Under the pieces are notes generated by a model that did no database searches, was not told the DNA's origin, and saw only the letters and a program-made list of their open reading frames with translations. Both the position numbers and the translations under genes were made by a program. A stretch of 64,000 nucleotides of DNA from Paenibacillus etheri (GTDB lineage Bacteria > Bacillota > Bacilli > Paenibacillales > Paenibacillaceae). The stretch covers positions 528,065 through 592,064 of the forward strand of contig NZ_LCZJ02000033.1 of the NCBI RefSeq assembly GCF_001012825.1, read 5' to 3'. Positions 43,036-52,240 of the stretch are shown in pieces (the stretch's first letter is position 1; the number at the start of each line of letters is the position of its first letter).

Positions 43036-43064
43036 TAAAAAAAGCCCCTATATCAGGGGCTTTT
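43036..43064. terminator. Terminator after pepF
   Basis: AAAAGCCCC and GGGGCTTTT around TATATCA; A and T runs on the two sides. Confidence 0.8.
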
Positions 43065-43127
43065 GCGTGTTCATGCTGAAAAATCCTTGTTTTTTCTACC
43101 GTTAAATTTGTCTTAGTTTAGACTTTT

Positions 43128-44927
43128 TCAAACTAATTGCTCCGTCATCTCCAAGAACTCGTTAATGTCAGCTACGATCAAATCTGTAGCGCCTTGCCAG
43201 AAGTCTGGCTTCGTAAGATCCACACCCAGATGCTTAAATACTAAATCCTCTAAAGTCATCACACCAGTATCTTGCAACAAGCTATCGTATTTGTCTGCAA
43301 AGGACGCTCCTTCTTGCAGAGCCAGTCGATACAAGCCTGTGCTGAACATGTAACCAACGGTGTAAGGGAAATTATAGAACGGTACATCTGTGATATAAAA
43401 ATGCAGCTTAGAAGCCCAGAAATGAGGGTGATATTCCGAAAGTACCCCACAGAAGGCTTCCTTCTGTGCTTCCACCATCAATTCAGACAGCTCCTCAGCA
43501 TTCACAAGTCCTTCTTTACGTTTCTCATAAAAACGAGTCTCGAACAAGAAGCGAGCATGAATGTTCATAAAAAAGGCCACGCTGTTTTGAATTTTCGTTT
43601 CAAGAAGCGCCAGCTTCTCTTCAGCGTTGCTAGCGGCTTTGACCTGAGCATCAGACACAATGACCTCTGCGAAGGTTGAGGCGGTCTCTGCAACGTTCAT
43701 AGCGTAGTTCTGATTAAATACGGGTTGATCATCCAGCAAATAAGAATGATAAGCATGTCCCAGCTCATGCGCCAAGGTTGAAACATTGGAAGTTGTACCA
43801 CTATAAGTCATGAAAATCCGTGATTCCTTACTCTCAGGTAAGGATGTACAGAAACCTCCAGGGCGTTTCCCCGGACGATCCTCAACCTCAATCCAGTTAT
43901 TATCAAAAGCACGCTCTGCAAACTCAGCCATCTTAGGACTAAATTTGCGGAACTGGGTAACGATATCTTTAGCAGCCTGATCATATGGAATTTTACCTGA
44001 GGATTTGCCCACAGGCGCTTCAACATCGACCCATGAGAGAGCATTCTGTCCAAGCAGCTTTGCTTTACGCTGAAGATAGGCCACAAGTGCAGGCTTGCTA
44101 TTTGTAATCACGTCCCACATCGCATTCAAAGTATCTTGTGACATACGATTGATGCTTAGTGGATCTTTCAGAATATCTTCCCAACCTCTACCTTTATAGA
44201 GCTTCAGACGAAAGCCCGCTAAGTGATTCAAGGTATCCGCACAGTTATCTGCTGCTTCGGTCCATGCTTCTTCCCATTTGCGAAACATGGATTGACGTAC
44301 TTTTGGATCTGGGTCATCCAGTTTATTAAAGGCTTGACCTGCGGAGAGCAGCTTTGTTCCTTCTTCATCCTCAAATGGGATCTTAATCGAGCTTACAATC
44401 GTATCATAGTGCCCGCTCCATCCATGATAGCCATCAACGGCTAGCTCCAGCGCTAAGCTTTCCAGTTCTGGGCTCATCTTCTCACGAGCCAAGTCACGGC
44501 TCTCGCTCAGCACGAACGTTAAAGGAGCAATCTCCGGACGTGCCATCCACTCTGCCCATACCTTGTCCGTAGTCTGACGAAGCACATTACTGAATTGTGA
44601 GCTAATGCCTTCGAATCCAGCTCGCATACTTGTCACTCGGGCCGCCAGTCTTACCGCACCTTTGTCCATTTGATTCTGAGCACCCAGACAGTCTGCGAAG
44701 GAAGAGACCTCCACAAGTCTTCCTGAACAGCTCTGAAGCAGTTCTATAACCTCGTCCAGCGCCTTTGTAGACTCAACATCCGTTGGAGCCACAGCATTCT
44801 TCACCAGACGCTGTAAGGCAGCAATATCTTGTTCAAGATTCTTTAAAAAGCTTTCTAACTCAGAGGAAGACGATCCTCCAGGAAATATGGAATCGAGTTC
44901 CCAAGTTAGTGATAATGGTTGTTTCAT
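43128..44927 (-). CDS. pepF: Oligoendopeptidase F, M3 family metallopeptidase
   Basis: 599-residue cytoplasmic zinc peptidase hydrolysing oligopeptides. Zinc motif HELGH at 387-391 in LAHELGHAYHS and the third ligand glutamate in NVAETASTFAE (about 415-425). N-terminal helical lobe as in the pz-peptidase/PepF fold. ATG start. Single gene between the hairpin array region and yycC. Confidence 0.94.
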   Translation of the reverse strand: MKQPLSLTWELDSIFPGGSSSSELESFLKNLEQDIAALQRLVKNAVAPTDVESTKALDEVIELLQSCSGRLVEVSSFADCLGAQNQMDKGAVRLAARVTSMRAGFEGISSQFSNVLRQTTDKVWAEWMARPEIAPLTFVLSESRDLAREKMSPELESLALELAVDGYHGWSGHYDTIVSSIKIPFEDEEGTKLLSAGQAFNKLDDPDPKVRQSMFRKWEEAWTEAADNCADTLNHLAGFRLKLYKGRGWEDILKDPLSINRMSQDTLNAMWDVITNSKPALVAYLQRKAKLLGQNALSWVDVEAPVGKSSGKIPYDQAAKDIVTQFRKFSPKMAEFAERAFDNNWIEVEDRPGKRPGGFCTSLPESKESRIFMTYSGTTSNVSTLAHELGHAYHSYLLDDQPVFNQNYAMNVAETASTFAEVIVSDAQVKAASNAEEKLALLETKIQNSVAFFMNIHARFLFETRFYEKRKEGLVNAEELSELMVEAQKEAFCGVLSEYHPHFWASKLHFYITDVPFYNFPYTVGYMFSTGLYRLALQEGASFADKYDSLLQDTGVMTLEDLVFKHLGVDLTKPDFWQGATDLIVADINEFLEMTEQLV

Positions 44928-45045
44928 CTGTACTCACCATTCCTTTGCTTTCATTTGGTTTTCTTTGTAATTGACTTAACACCATGGTAAAGTGAATAAC
45001 GATACGGGAACATTCATAGCCGATAAACTTTAGGAGGGCATCCAT

Positions 45046-45237
45046 ATGAAGCCACTACAAATTTCACCGGAAACAGCCATAACGTTATCCAAGCAACTAG
45101 GCGTTCCACTGGAACACTTGATGCATATGCCCCAACATATTTTACTGCAAAAAATAGCTGAGCTATCCAAAAAGCAGAATTCACCGCAAGCTGAGGATGG
45201 AAATGAAGAGTCTCCTTCTGGGAAGGATTCACAATGA
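45046..45237 (+). CDS. yycC: YycC-like protein
   Basis: 63-residue protein starting MKPLQISPETAITLSKQLGVPLEHLMHMPQ, the pattern of the Bacillales YycC family (unknown function), with a helical core and a polar, acidic tail. ATG after AGGAGGG; its leader ends AAACTTTAGGAGG. The stop overlaps the next start (ATGA), so the two genes are translationally coupled. Confidence 0.75.
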   Translation: MKPLQISPETAITLSKQLGVPLEHLMHMPQHILLQKIAELSKKQNSPQAEDGNEESPSGKDSQ

Positions 45238-45464
45238 TTCCCTTTAGTCATACCTGGCCTTATGATATTATTTTAGGCGATATGTATGTGCAGTACTGCC
45301 CTTTCTGCAGCTCGGAGAATGTCCTTCTCCCTATGAAGCCAAAAGAATTGCAAATCGTTCGTGACGGCAAGAAAAAACTGCTTGTCTTCCCATGTTGCAG
45401 CGCCAGTCCCACAGTTGTAGATAACGACGGAGATTACCTCCTATTCGATCGGGCAGTCCGATAA
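45234..45464 (+). CDS. Small cysteine-rich protein, unknown
   Basis: 76 residues with a CPFC pair (near 22-25) and a later CC (about 54-55), consistent with a small zinc-ribbon-like fold. Starts within the yycC stop by a 4-bp overlap and ends before a strong terminator, so it is the second gene of a two-gene operon. Family not recognised. Confidence 0.75.
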   Translation: MIPFSHTWPYDIILGDMYVQYCPFCSSENVLLPMKPKELQIVRDGKKKLLVFPCCSASPTVVDNDGDYLLFDRAVR

Positions 45465-45502
45465 ATAGAAGGTAATCTAAATCCCAATATTAACATTTTT
45501 AT

Positions 45503-45541
45503 AAAGCGCAGACGAGAGCATTACTCTCTTCTGCGCTTTTT
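45503..45541. terminator. Bidirectional terminator
   Basis: AAAGCGCAGAcGAGAG and CTCTCtTCTGCGCTTT around CATTA; serves the yycC operon and the convergent DUF2225 gene. Confidence 0.9.
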
Positions 45542-45556
45542 GTTGTTCGTAAAGCT

Positions 45557-46267
45557 TTAAGAACCTGAAGGCAATCCATCGGCATCAATATCTACAGCTT
45601 CGCCGCGCATTTGCTCTCTTAGCACAACCCACTGCTCCCTGGCAGCTCGAATCATCGCAGCATCCATAATCTTCTGATCATTAATCAGGCGGGAGAACCA
45701 CATTACAGCCACAGAGAACTCTCCGATGCGCCTGTTAAGTTCGCCGATAAGATACATGAGCCGGGCATCATTGCCAGCTATTCCGTCTTTTTCGTATACC
45801 TTCACATATTCAGCTAATGAATAGCGCAAAAAGCGTTGTTCCTGTTCCGTATTCCCTTGATACCGATACAACCAGGCAATGTGATGAAGCAGACTTGCAA
45901 TAATTCGATCCTTATCGTTAATACTTTGAGCGCATAAAAGCGCCAGTTTATAGGTCTCAAGTGCAGTTTCCCAGCTTCGTTTATCCCCAAAGTCACGGCT
46001 CTTCCATCGTTTTCCTACCTGTTCATTAAATGCTTTTCGCTGCAGATCCGTCAGCTTGTCCGCTGAATTTTCTGTAGAGGCAAACCCACAACTCGGGCAG
46101 ACACGTACAACATAATAATCCGGATTCTCGTTTTTGTAATATGCGCAAAAATCAGCATCGCGGCGGATAGCCTTTTTCAGGCTAGGGCGTACGCGAGAGG
46201 TTGAAAATTCATGTTCACAATTGCAACATTTGACCTTAATAGAATATAGGGGTATTAAGTCTGGCAA
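45557..46267 (-). CDS. DUF2225 domain protein
   Basis: 236 residues: an N-terminal zinc-ribbon-like part with CCNCEHEF and CPSCGFAS cysteine pairs (about residues 14-17 and 58-61) followed by tetratricopeptide-like helices (ALLCAQSINDKDRIIASLLHHIAWLYRYQGN). This is the DUF2225 layout of Bacillales, function unknown. TTG start after AAAGGAATGAG. 37 bp upstream of, and on the same strand as, nothing else; the globin gene precedes it on the same strand and may be co-transcribed. Confidence 0.85.
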   Translation of the reverse strand: MPDLIPLYSIKVKCCNCEHEFSTSRVRPSLKKAIRRDADFCAYYKNENPDYYVVRVCPSCGFASTENSADKLTDLQRKAFNEQVGKRWKSRDFGDKRSWETALETYKLALLCAQSINDKDRIIASLLHHIAWLYRYQGNTEQEQRFLRYSLAEYVKVYEKDGIAGNDARLMYLIGELNRRIGEFSVAVMWFSRLINDQKIMDAAMIRAAREQWVVLREQMRGEAVDIDADGLPSGS

Positions 46268-46303
46268 GTACTCTCATTCCTTTCAGGATCAACCTGTCCC
46301 TTA

Positions 46304-46687
46304 TTACTCCTGGGGCATGTTAACAAAATGATGTGCGGGACCTGCAAGGCGACTAAGCACGAAGGAACGTAGCGGTTCTTCTACGCCAGTCTCCACGAGC
46401 GCCTCTTTCATACACTGCAGCCATTCTTCAGCACGTTCTGGAGTAATGGGAATATGCATATGTCTAGCTCTCATCATGGGATGTCCATGTAGTTCTGAAT
46501 ACAGTGGGCCACCGCCAAAAAACTGCGTCAGAAATTGATACTGCTTCTCCAGAACAGGAGAAATGTCTTTAGGAAATAACGGACCCAGCTGCGGATGAAG
46601 CTGCACTTTGGCATAGAACACTTCCACCAATCGATGTAGCGCCTCAGCTCCTCCTAGGTTCTCATATATACTCTCATTTGGATTCAT
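46304..46687 (-). CDS. Truncated hemoglobin (group II, YjbI-like)
   Basis: 127-residue 2-over-2 globin. Proximal histidine His76 in MMRARHMHIP, Tyr25 at B10 in EVFYAKV and the FFGGGPLYSELHG loop fit the trHbO group. It may handle oxygen, NO or peroxide. ATG start at 46687 with only a weak ribosome site. DUF2225 lies 36 bp downstream on the same strand, so a two-gene operon is possible. Confidence 0.88.
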   Translation of the reverse strand: MNPNESIYENLGGAEALHRLVEVFYAKVQLHPQLGPLFPKDISPVLEKQYQFLTQFFGGGPLYSELHGHPMMRARHMHIPITPERAEEWLQCMKEALVETGVEEPLRSFVLSRLAGPAHHFVNMPQE

Positions 46688-46742
46688 TGAGGTTACCAGC
46701 TTTCTTCCATATTAATGAAACGTTTCTTATTTTTATTATACC

Positions 46743-46778
46743 AAAAAAAAGCACTCCTCGGATATCCGTCGAAAGTGC
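46743..46778 (-). terminator. Hairpin upstream of the globin gene
   Basis: GCACT...CGGATATCCG...AGTGC, composite stem with an eight-base T-run on the minus strand; would stop transcripts arriving from the mini-ORF at 46834. Confidence 0.65.
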
Positions 46779-46791
46779 CCCTACCGGGCAG

Positions 46792-46822
46792 AAAAAAGAC
46801 GCTAAACCATAGTTTAGCGTCT
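46792..46822 (-). terminator. Terminator after the mini-protein gene
   Basis: GACGCTAAAC-TATG-GTTTAGCGTC, 10-bp perfect stem, then TTTTTT on the minus strand. Confidence 0.75.
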
Positions 46823-46833
46823 GGAAGTTATTG

Positions 46834-46929
46834 TCAGTAGGTCCGAAATTCCTCATCACCTGCAGGGACGAGAGAGACCCGGATCACATATACAAAAGCA
46901 CAAACGAGAACTCCGGCTACAACGCTCAT
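46834..46929 (-). CDS. Candidate 31-residue single-span membrane mini-protein
   Basis: ATG at 46929 is 8 nt after GGAG; the product begins MSVVAGVLVCAFVYVIRV, one hydrophobic helix, and ends with a polar GDEEFRTY tail. The stop is followed 11 bp later by a perfect terminator. The open frame continues upstream into CTLCYKNKWDG with no start codon seen, so a longer form is possible. No family recognised. Confidence 0.5.
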   Translation of the reverse strand: MSVVAGVLVCAFVYVIRVSLVPAGDEEFRTY

Positions 46930-47100
46930 CGCCAACACTCCATCCCATTTATTCTTGTAACAGAGGGTGCATTTCTTATTTACATAATATCATATTTAAA
47001 GCGAAAAAGCACAGATTAATGTAACCGCTTCCTTTATTTTTTTTGTGCTGTTTGTCCTTCTTTTCGCATACATCTAACCATAGATCAGGAGGCGTTAATT

Positions 47101-48363
47101 ATGACTTTTAAAAAGATTGGCGGCCCACTGCTGGGATTGACATTGGCGGGCAGTATGCTGCTGATGCTGCTTCATCCGGAGGCATCCCTTGGCGCAGCCT
47201 TACGAGGCCTGGCCATCTGGTGGGATGTGTTATTCCCCTCCCTATTTCCATTCTTCGTCATTTCCGAAATCATGCTAGGCTTAGGGATCGTTCATCTCTT
47301 CGGTGCACTGCTCGATCCGTTGATGCGTCCTCTTTTTGGTATACCAGGTAGCGGTGGGTTTGTCGCTGCGATGGGATATGTATCAGGATATCCTGTTGGC
47401 GCTAAATTAACCGCTAAACTGCGGGAACAGAATCTGATTAGCAGAGTAGAGGGCGAACGTTTAGTAGCCTTCACAACCTCTTCCGATCCAATCTTTCTGT
47501 TAGGTGCAGTGTCCGTTGGCTTCTTTCGAGACGCTTCGTTGGGGCTCATCCTTGCCCTCGCCCACTACGGGAGTGGTTTGATTGTTGGCTTGCTAATGTC
47601 GTTCCATGGACGCAAAGAACAGAGATCTCCATCCCAAGACCCATCCCTTACTAGTTCTGCTACCCCCTCTGCTCCAGCAAAAAAAGGGTTTGGAAGAATC
47701 CATGCAGCACTTCTTGCCATGGAGGAGGCCCGGCGCAAAGATGGACGGAGCTTTGGTGAGCTTTTAAAGGGTGCGATCCAGTCCTCGCTAAAGCTTATTA
47801 TTGTCGTAGGTGGTTTGGTTGTATTCTTCAATGTGCTAATGGAACTACTTGCCCGCGCCGGAATTCTGTCCTCACTCTTTAGCATGACCGGAAATCTTGT
47901 GTCCCTTGTGGGTGGTCCTCCGGAGCTAGCTCAGGCCCTCATAAGCGGATTCTTTGAGGTGACTATCGGTGCACGTTCAGCGGGTGAAGCCGCTTCTTCC
48001 ATCCCGCTCCAGTTCAAGGTAGCGGCAGCGGCCTTTATTCTCTCTTGGGGCGGATTATCTGTACATGCCCAGGTGGCTAGTATTCTGAATGGTACCGGGC
48101 TGCGGTATCTTCCATTTTTAACTGCACGTCTAATTCACGCTTTACTCGCATCAGGATTGGTCTTACTGCTCTGGAGCCCTGTGATGAACACAGGACTGTC
48201 TACTGCATGGGTATCATTTCCAGCCTCCGTTGTCTTTACACCTTCTGCCACAGGGATCACGGCTAGCCTCGCTCTGCTCAGCCTATTATTAACTGCCGCA
48301 ATTCTAGTCTCACTGCTTATCCCTGCTTTCATGGCAATGATTCGATGGATAAGGCGAAGTTGA
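47101..48363 (+). CDS. ylbJ: Sporulation integral membrane protein YlbJ
   Basis: 420-residue polytopic protein of the nucleoside recognition (Gate) domain family; the region WWDVLFPSLFPFFVISEIMLGLG, MGYVSGYPVGAKLTAKL and FTTSSDPIFLLGAVSVGFF are the YlbJ hallmarks. In Bacillus YlbJ is made in the mother cell and needed for spore cortex formation. About 170-215 is a polar loop. ATG after AGGAGGCG. A CATACATC at 47071 may be part of a sigma-E promoter, not certain. Confidence 0.9.
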   Translation: MTFKKIGGPLLGLTLAGSMLLMLLHPEASLGAALRGLAIWWDVLFPSLFPFFVISEIMLGLGIVHLFGALLDPLMRPLFGIPGSGGFVAAMGYVSGYPVGAKLTAKLREQNLISRVEGERLVAFTTSSDPIFLLGAVSVGFFRDASLGLILALAHYGSGLIVGLLMSFHGRKEQRSPSQDPSLTSSATPSAPAKKGFGRIHAALLAMEEARRKDGRSFGELLKGAIQSSLKLIIVVGGLVVFFNVLMELLARAGILSSLFSMTGNLVSLVGGPPELAQALISGFFEVTIGARSAGEAASSIPLQFKVAAAAFILSWGGLSVHAQVASILNGTGLRYLPFLTARLIHALLASGLVLLLWSPVMNTGLSTAWVSFPASVVFTPSATGITASLALLSLLLTAAILVSLLIPAFMAMIRWIRRS

Positions 48364-48439
48364 TTAACATATTGTGTTCCGGGTCAAGATTGATTATGAT
48401 CGGTGTATGACTGAATTATACAAAAGGAGCCTGTACATC

Positions 48440-49243
48440 TTGAGATATTATGTTCTGGACCGCGGTGATGAACTATCAATCAAACTTGCCGAGCAGTTTC
48501 ACAAGCTGGCGGCGGAGCGGGACCTGCAACTGGATGCCGAGTCTCCCGAAATCGTCATCTCTATTGGCGGAGACGGCACAATGCTGCACGCTTTTCATAC
48601 CTTTATCGACCAAATCCCCAATTTAGCCTTTGTAGGTGTGCACACAGGACACTTAGGCTTCTATGCGGACTGGCAAGCGGAAGAGCTGCCCACTTTAATC
48701 GACTATATGTGCGGAACTGGCGACTCTGGACCCCAGAAGCCCCGTATCGTGAAATATCCGTTAATAGAGCTGGAAATTCACAAGAAATCCGGTTCTTCGT
48801 CCCACATTGCCCTAAATGAATTTACCCTTAAAGGGGTAGATGGAACTATCATGATTCAAGTGGACATCAATGATGTTACCTTCGAGATGTTCCGGGGCGA
48901 TGGACTTTGTATTTCTACCCCTTCTGGCAGCACTGCCTACAACAAAAGCCTCGGAGGGGCCATGGTTCACCCATCTATAGAAGCGCTACAGATTGCCGAA
49001 ATTGCCTCAATTAACAATCGTGTATTTCGAACAATGGGATCGCCCTTACTACTGCCGAAGCATCACCATTGCGACATTCTTTCATGTAAGGATCAGCGCT
49101 TACTACTCACGATCGATCATAACAATATCCCAGTAGACGATTTGATTTCAGTAAGATGCCAAGTATCGGACAAAAAAGTCAGTTTCGCCAGGTACCGTCC
49201 TTTTCCATTCTGGAACCGTGTTCGTGAAGCTTTTCTGGTTTAA
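48440..49243 (+). CDS. nadK: NAD kinase
   Basis: 267-residue enzyme phosphorylating NAD to NADP. Nucleotide motif GGDGT at 43-47 and the later SGSTAYNKSLGGA (conserved NE/D and substrate loop: ALNEF upstream). Start chosen at TTG 48440, 9 nt after AAAGGAGC; the frame is open to 48374 but has no ribosome site. 267 residues equals the Bacillus paralogues. 77 bp after ylbJ, same strand. Confidence 0.95.
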   Translation: MRYYVLDRGDELSIKLAEQFHKLAAERDLQLDAESPEIVISIGGDGTMLHAFHTFIDQIPNLAFVGVHTGHLGFYADWQAEELPTLIDYMCGTGDSGPQKPRIVKYPLIELEIHKKSGSSSHIALNEFTLKGVDGTIMIQVDINDVTFEMFRGDGLCISTPSGSTAYNKSLGGAMVHPSIEALQIAEIASINNRVFRTMGSPLLLPKHHHCDILSCKDQRLLLTIDHNNIPVDDLISVRCQVSDKKVSFARYRPFPFWNRVREAFLV

Positions 49244-49272
49244 GATTAACCTTCGATCCAACGTTTTTCAGT

Positions 49273-49303
49273 GGCTGGAGATATTTATTTCTCCGGCTTT
49301 TTT
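49273..49303 (+). terminator. Terminator after nadK
   Basis: GCTGGAGA-TATTTAT-TCTCCGGC (one G-U pair) then TTTTTT. Confidence 0.8.
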
Positions 49304-49400
49304 GTGTGACAAAACTAACACCAGCTGATAGACTGAGAGAGAAGCCAAATGGTATAATGAGGCTATTTTACAAAGAGTTACATAAAAGGAGAGAGTACTG

Positions 49401-50582
49401 TTGAAAAAATTATTATCCCTCTTAAGCATAAGTCTACTGGCCCTCGTACTTGCGGTCCCGGCTTTTGCAGCATCGAAACCCATTGATGTTTATATCAACG
49501 GAAGTAAGGTTTCCTTCACCGCTGGATCCCCATACTTAGCGAACAATTCTGTCCTTGTGCCTTTCCGGGTTGTCTTTGAGAAGCTTGGACTTCAAGTGCT
49601 CTGGGATGCCAAGACTGGAACGGTAACTGGTAAAAGCTCAAATCTTGCAATTACCCTCACAATCGGCAGCAACCGCGCTACTGTTAACGGAACTGTAAAA
49701 AAACTAACCACCGCACCAGTCTCATCAGCTGGCACTACATACATTCCTTTGCGTTTTATTGCCGAGGCAACCGGGGGCACTGCCGTCTGGAATTCCTCCA
49801 GTAGAAGTGTACAGATTACTACTCCTGTCTCCAAAGATAAGGACGAAGCAGCCATTACAGCATTAGTTCGTTTGTCGAATAAGTATTTCAATGAAGAAAA
49901 CGCGACTAGCTTCTATTCCCTTATGGAGGAGTCCTCTGACGCAGAATCCGTGGCCGAACTCAATGAATCTTTTAAAGCTTTCGACATAAAGAATACGATT
50001 GATAGTTTGGAAATCCTCGACATGAAGGCTGACGAAGCCACTGTGTATACGCTTGAAAGTTCTCGCAGAACAGGTGGGGCCTATACTCCAGATACAGAGG
50101 ATGAATACATTTATACCCTGGTCCGTAAGAACGGAAACTGGAAGATATCATCCGTGGAATCCCAAAGCTCAAGCATTCTCCTTACTCGAGAACAAGCCCT
50201 AAAACCAGCAGCCAACATCCCTCAAAATGATGCGGATGCCATTAAAGGAATGATTACCAAGTATTATCAAGCAATGAATGAAGAGAATTCTACTGCAGTT
50301 CTTGCCACGATGACTTCATATGGGGAAGAATATGATTCCTCAATCAAAGCGGATTTGGATGATTTCTTCGCTTCGTACGATATTACCTATACGCCAGGCA
50401 TTTCAAATATCTATTACTACACTGCCAAAGAAGCAGCAATATATGTAGAAAGCAAAGACAAGGAAGCTAGTGAAGAGGAGACTTACGAGCAGGGTCTTAT
50501 CTATATTCTATCCAAGTCGGATACCGGTGTATGGACAGTGGGTAACACATATAACGTCTACAATAAACTTGTGAAATCCTAA
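49401..50582 (+). CDS. Secreted protein with copper amine oxidase N-terminal-like domain
   Basis: 393 residues. Signal peptide MKKLLSLLSISLLALVLAVPAFA, then the repeated VYINGSKVSF, YIPLRFIAEA blocks of the copper amine oxidase N-terminal-like domain (about 27-135), common in Paenibacillus surface proteins and not an oxidase by itself. The rest (about 145-393) has two similar halves (each with a YxxxNEEN segment, KYFNEENATSFYSLMEE and KYYQAMNEENSTAVLATM), suggesting an internal duplication of a NTF2-like fold. TTG start after AAAGGAG. Co-directed with the S41 protease 20 bp downstream, so one operon. Confidence 0.85.
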   Translation: MKKLLSLLSISLLALVLAVPAFAASKPIDVYINGSKVSFTAGSPYLANNSVLVPFRVVFEKLGLQVLWDAKTGTVTGKSSNLAITLTIGSNRATVNGTVKKLTTAPVSSAGTTYIPLRFIAEATGGTAVWNSSSRSVQITTPVSKDKDEAAITALVRLSNKYFNEENATSFYSLMEESSDAESVAELNESFKAFDIKNTIDSLEILDMKADEATVYTLESSRRTGGAYTPDTEDEYIYTLVRKNGNWKISSVESQSSSILLTREQALKPAANIPQNDADAIKGMITKYYQAMNEENSTAVLATMTSYGEEYDSSIKADLDDFFASYDITYTPGISNIYYYTAKEAAIYVESKDKEASEEETYEQGLIYILSKSDTGVWTVGNTYNVYNKLVKS

Positions 50583-50602
50583 TAAAAAGGATGTTTGATT
50601 CC

Positions 50603-52042
50603 ATGAAATCTAAAAAAGTAATAAGTGCACTGTTAACCAGCTGTCTAGCTTTATCTATTACATTTGCTCCGCTAGCTTCAGTTGCTGATGCCGCTAAGGC
50701 TTCCACAGACAACAGTGAACTTATTAATGAAGTTATGAAGTTATTGGAGAACTACAACCTTTCAGATGTAGATAAGGAAACATTGATTCGCGGAGCAATT
50801 GACGGCATGGTGAATACACTGGATGATCCATACAGCCAATACTTCAACTCCGAGGAAGCGGCGCAATTTGAACATTCGGTTGATCTCGAATACGTTGGCA
50901 TCGGCGTTAAACTACAATATAAGCCGACAGAACTCTACATCGAAGAAATTTCTCCAGGCTCTCCAGCAGAAAAGGCAGGCCTGAAACGCGGCGATACAAT
51001 TCTCAAAATTAACGGAATACCTGTTGACGAAACGGATGATTCGGAACTGAGTGGGACCGCAGGCACCAAGGTCACCCTGCTGATCCTCAGAAATGGAGTC
51101 ACAAAATCTTATGCTGTTACCCGTAATGAATTGAACTCAACTTCTGTTTTTGGAACACTCATTGGTCCGAAGATTGCCTATATTTCGCTAAGTGGTTTCA
51201 CCCAGAATTCTGACGAAGAATTCGCCGCTATGCTGAAGAAGATGCGTGCAGCTGGAATGAAATCCATGGTGCTTGATTTACGTGATAACTTGGGTGGCTA
51301 TATGGATTCAGCATACAACATTGTCTCTAACTTTATGGATAAAGGCATCATGATGTATACCTCTGATCAAAGTGGAGCGTTAACGCCTGTAACGATTACT
51401 AGTGGGAGCAAAATCGGTGTACCCGTCGTAATTCTAACCAACGAATATACGGCAAGTGCATCAGAAGCGCTTACTGGCGCCCTACGTGACAACAAGCTGG
51501 CTACTGTCGTAGGCACTCGTTCTTATGGCAAAGCGCGTATTCAAAGCCTAATAGCGGTGTCTAATGGCGACATGCTGAAATTAACCACACAGAAATATCT
51601 AACACCTAAAAAAGAAGACTTTAATCACATCGGTCTGGCACCGGATATTGTGGTTAAAGGCAAAACTGCACAGCTGATTACCGCCTTGCAGATTGCTGGA
51701 ATGAAGACTTTAGAAGTCACCGGAGATCATCATATCTTAAATATCAATGGACTTCCTTTTGCTGGTAATGTCGGTCTTGTGAAGCAAGGCGATAAAACTT
51801 ATGCTTCTTCGCTTGTGCTGGCTGCACTTGTGGAAGGCGAGATCACCTGGGATGCCAAGAACAAGAAGGTCATCGTAAAGAGCGGAACAGGCACGTCCAC
51901 CGGCTTTACGATTTCCTCCAAAGAGGCGCTATCCCAGAATGGTGAGACCTACATTGAATTAAATGCTTTTAAGAAGAAGTTCCCGGCGCTCGCATGGAGT
52001 TACAATGCTACACAGAAGCAATTGAAATTATCTGTAAAATAA
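50603..52042 (+). CDS. S41 family C-terminal processing protease
   Basis: 479-residue secreted serine protease of the CtpA/CtpB type. Signal peptide at 1-30; PDZ domain around YVGIGVKL...KRGDTILKINGIPV (about 95-170); catalytic Ser285 in YTASASEAL and Lys310 in SYGKARIQ, the usual 25-residue spacing; C-terminal copper-amine-oxidase-like domain (about 390-479). ATG at 50603 after AAAAGGATG. The same two-module surface design occurs in the upstream protein, suggesting they act together on the outside of the cell. Confidence 0.9.
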   Translation: MKSKKVISALLTSCLALSITFAPLASVADAAKASTDNSELINEVMKLLENYNLSDVDKETLIRGAIDGMVNTLDDPYSQYFNSEEAAQFEHSVDLEYVGIGVKLQYKPTELYIEEISPGSPAEKAGLKRGDTILKINGIPVDETDDSELSGTAGTKVTLLILRNGVTKSYAVTRNELNSTSVFGTLIGPKIAYISLSGFTQNSDEEFAAMLKKMRAAGMKSMVLDLRDNLGGYMDSAYNIVSNFMDKGIMMYTSDQSGALTPVTITSGSKIGVPVVILTNEYTASASEALTGALRDNKLATVVGTRSYGKARIQSLIAVSNGDMLKLTTQKYLTPKKEDFNHIGLAPDIVVKGKTAQLITALQIAGMKTLEVTGDHHILNINGLPFAGNVGLVKQGDKTYASSLVLAALVEGEITWDAKNKKVIVKSGTGTSTGFTISSKEALSQNGETYIELNAFKKKFPALAWSYNATQKQLKLSVK

Positions 52043-52050
52043 TCCATAAG

Positions 52051-52097
52051 AAAAGGCAGCAATTCCCCATAGATGGAGGTTTGCTGCCTTTATTTTT
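52051..52097 (+). terminator. Terminator after the S41 protease
   Basis: AAAGGCAGCAA...CC and GGAGGTTTGCTGCCTTT, then TATTTTTTG. Confidence 0.8.
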
Positions 52098-52116
52098 TGT
52101 ACGAAATCCATTTCAA

Positions 52117-52195
52117 ACAAGCAAAAACGCCTTCGGCGTCCCAAATGGACGGTAAGCGTTTATGCGATAATTGTATAGCATGTATTTAAAAAAAA
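52117..52195 (+). repeat. Two-hairpin repeat, copy 4 (shortened)
   Basis: Starts ACAAGCAAAAACGCCTTCGGCG, with GTAAGCGTTTATGCGATAA; the second hairpin is reduced to a few bases before an A-run. Lies between the S41 protease and yutD. Confidence 0.85.
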
Positions 52196-52240
52196 GCTTC
52201 TCATTCGTAGAAGGACTCTACTTATGGTCAGCTTTTATCA

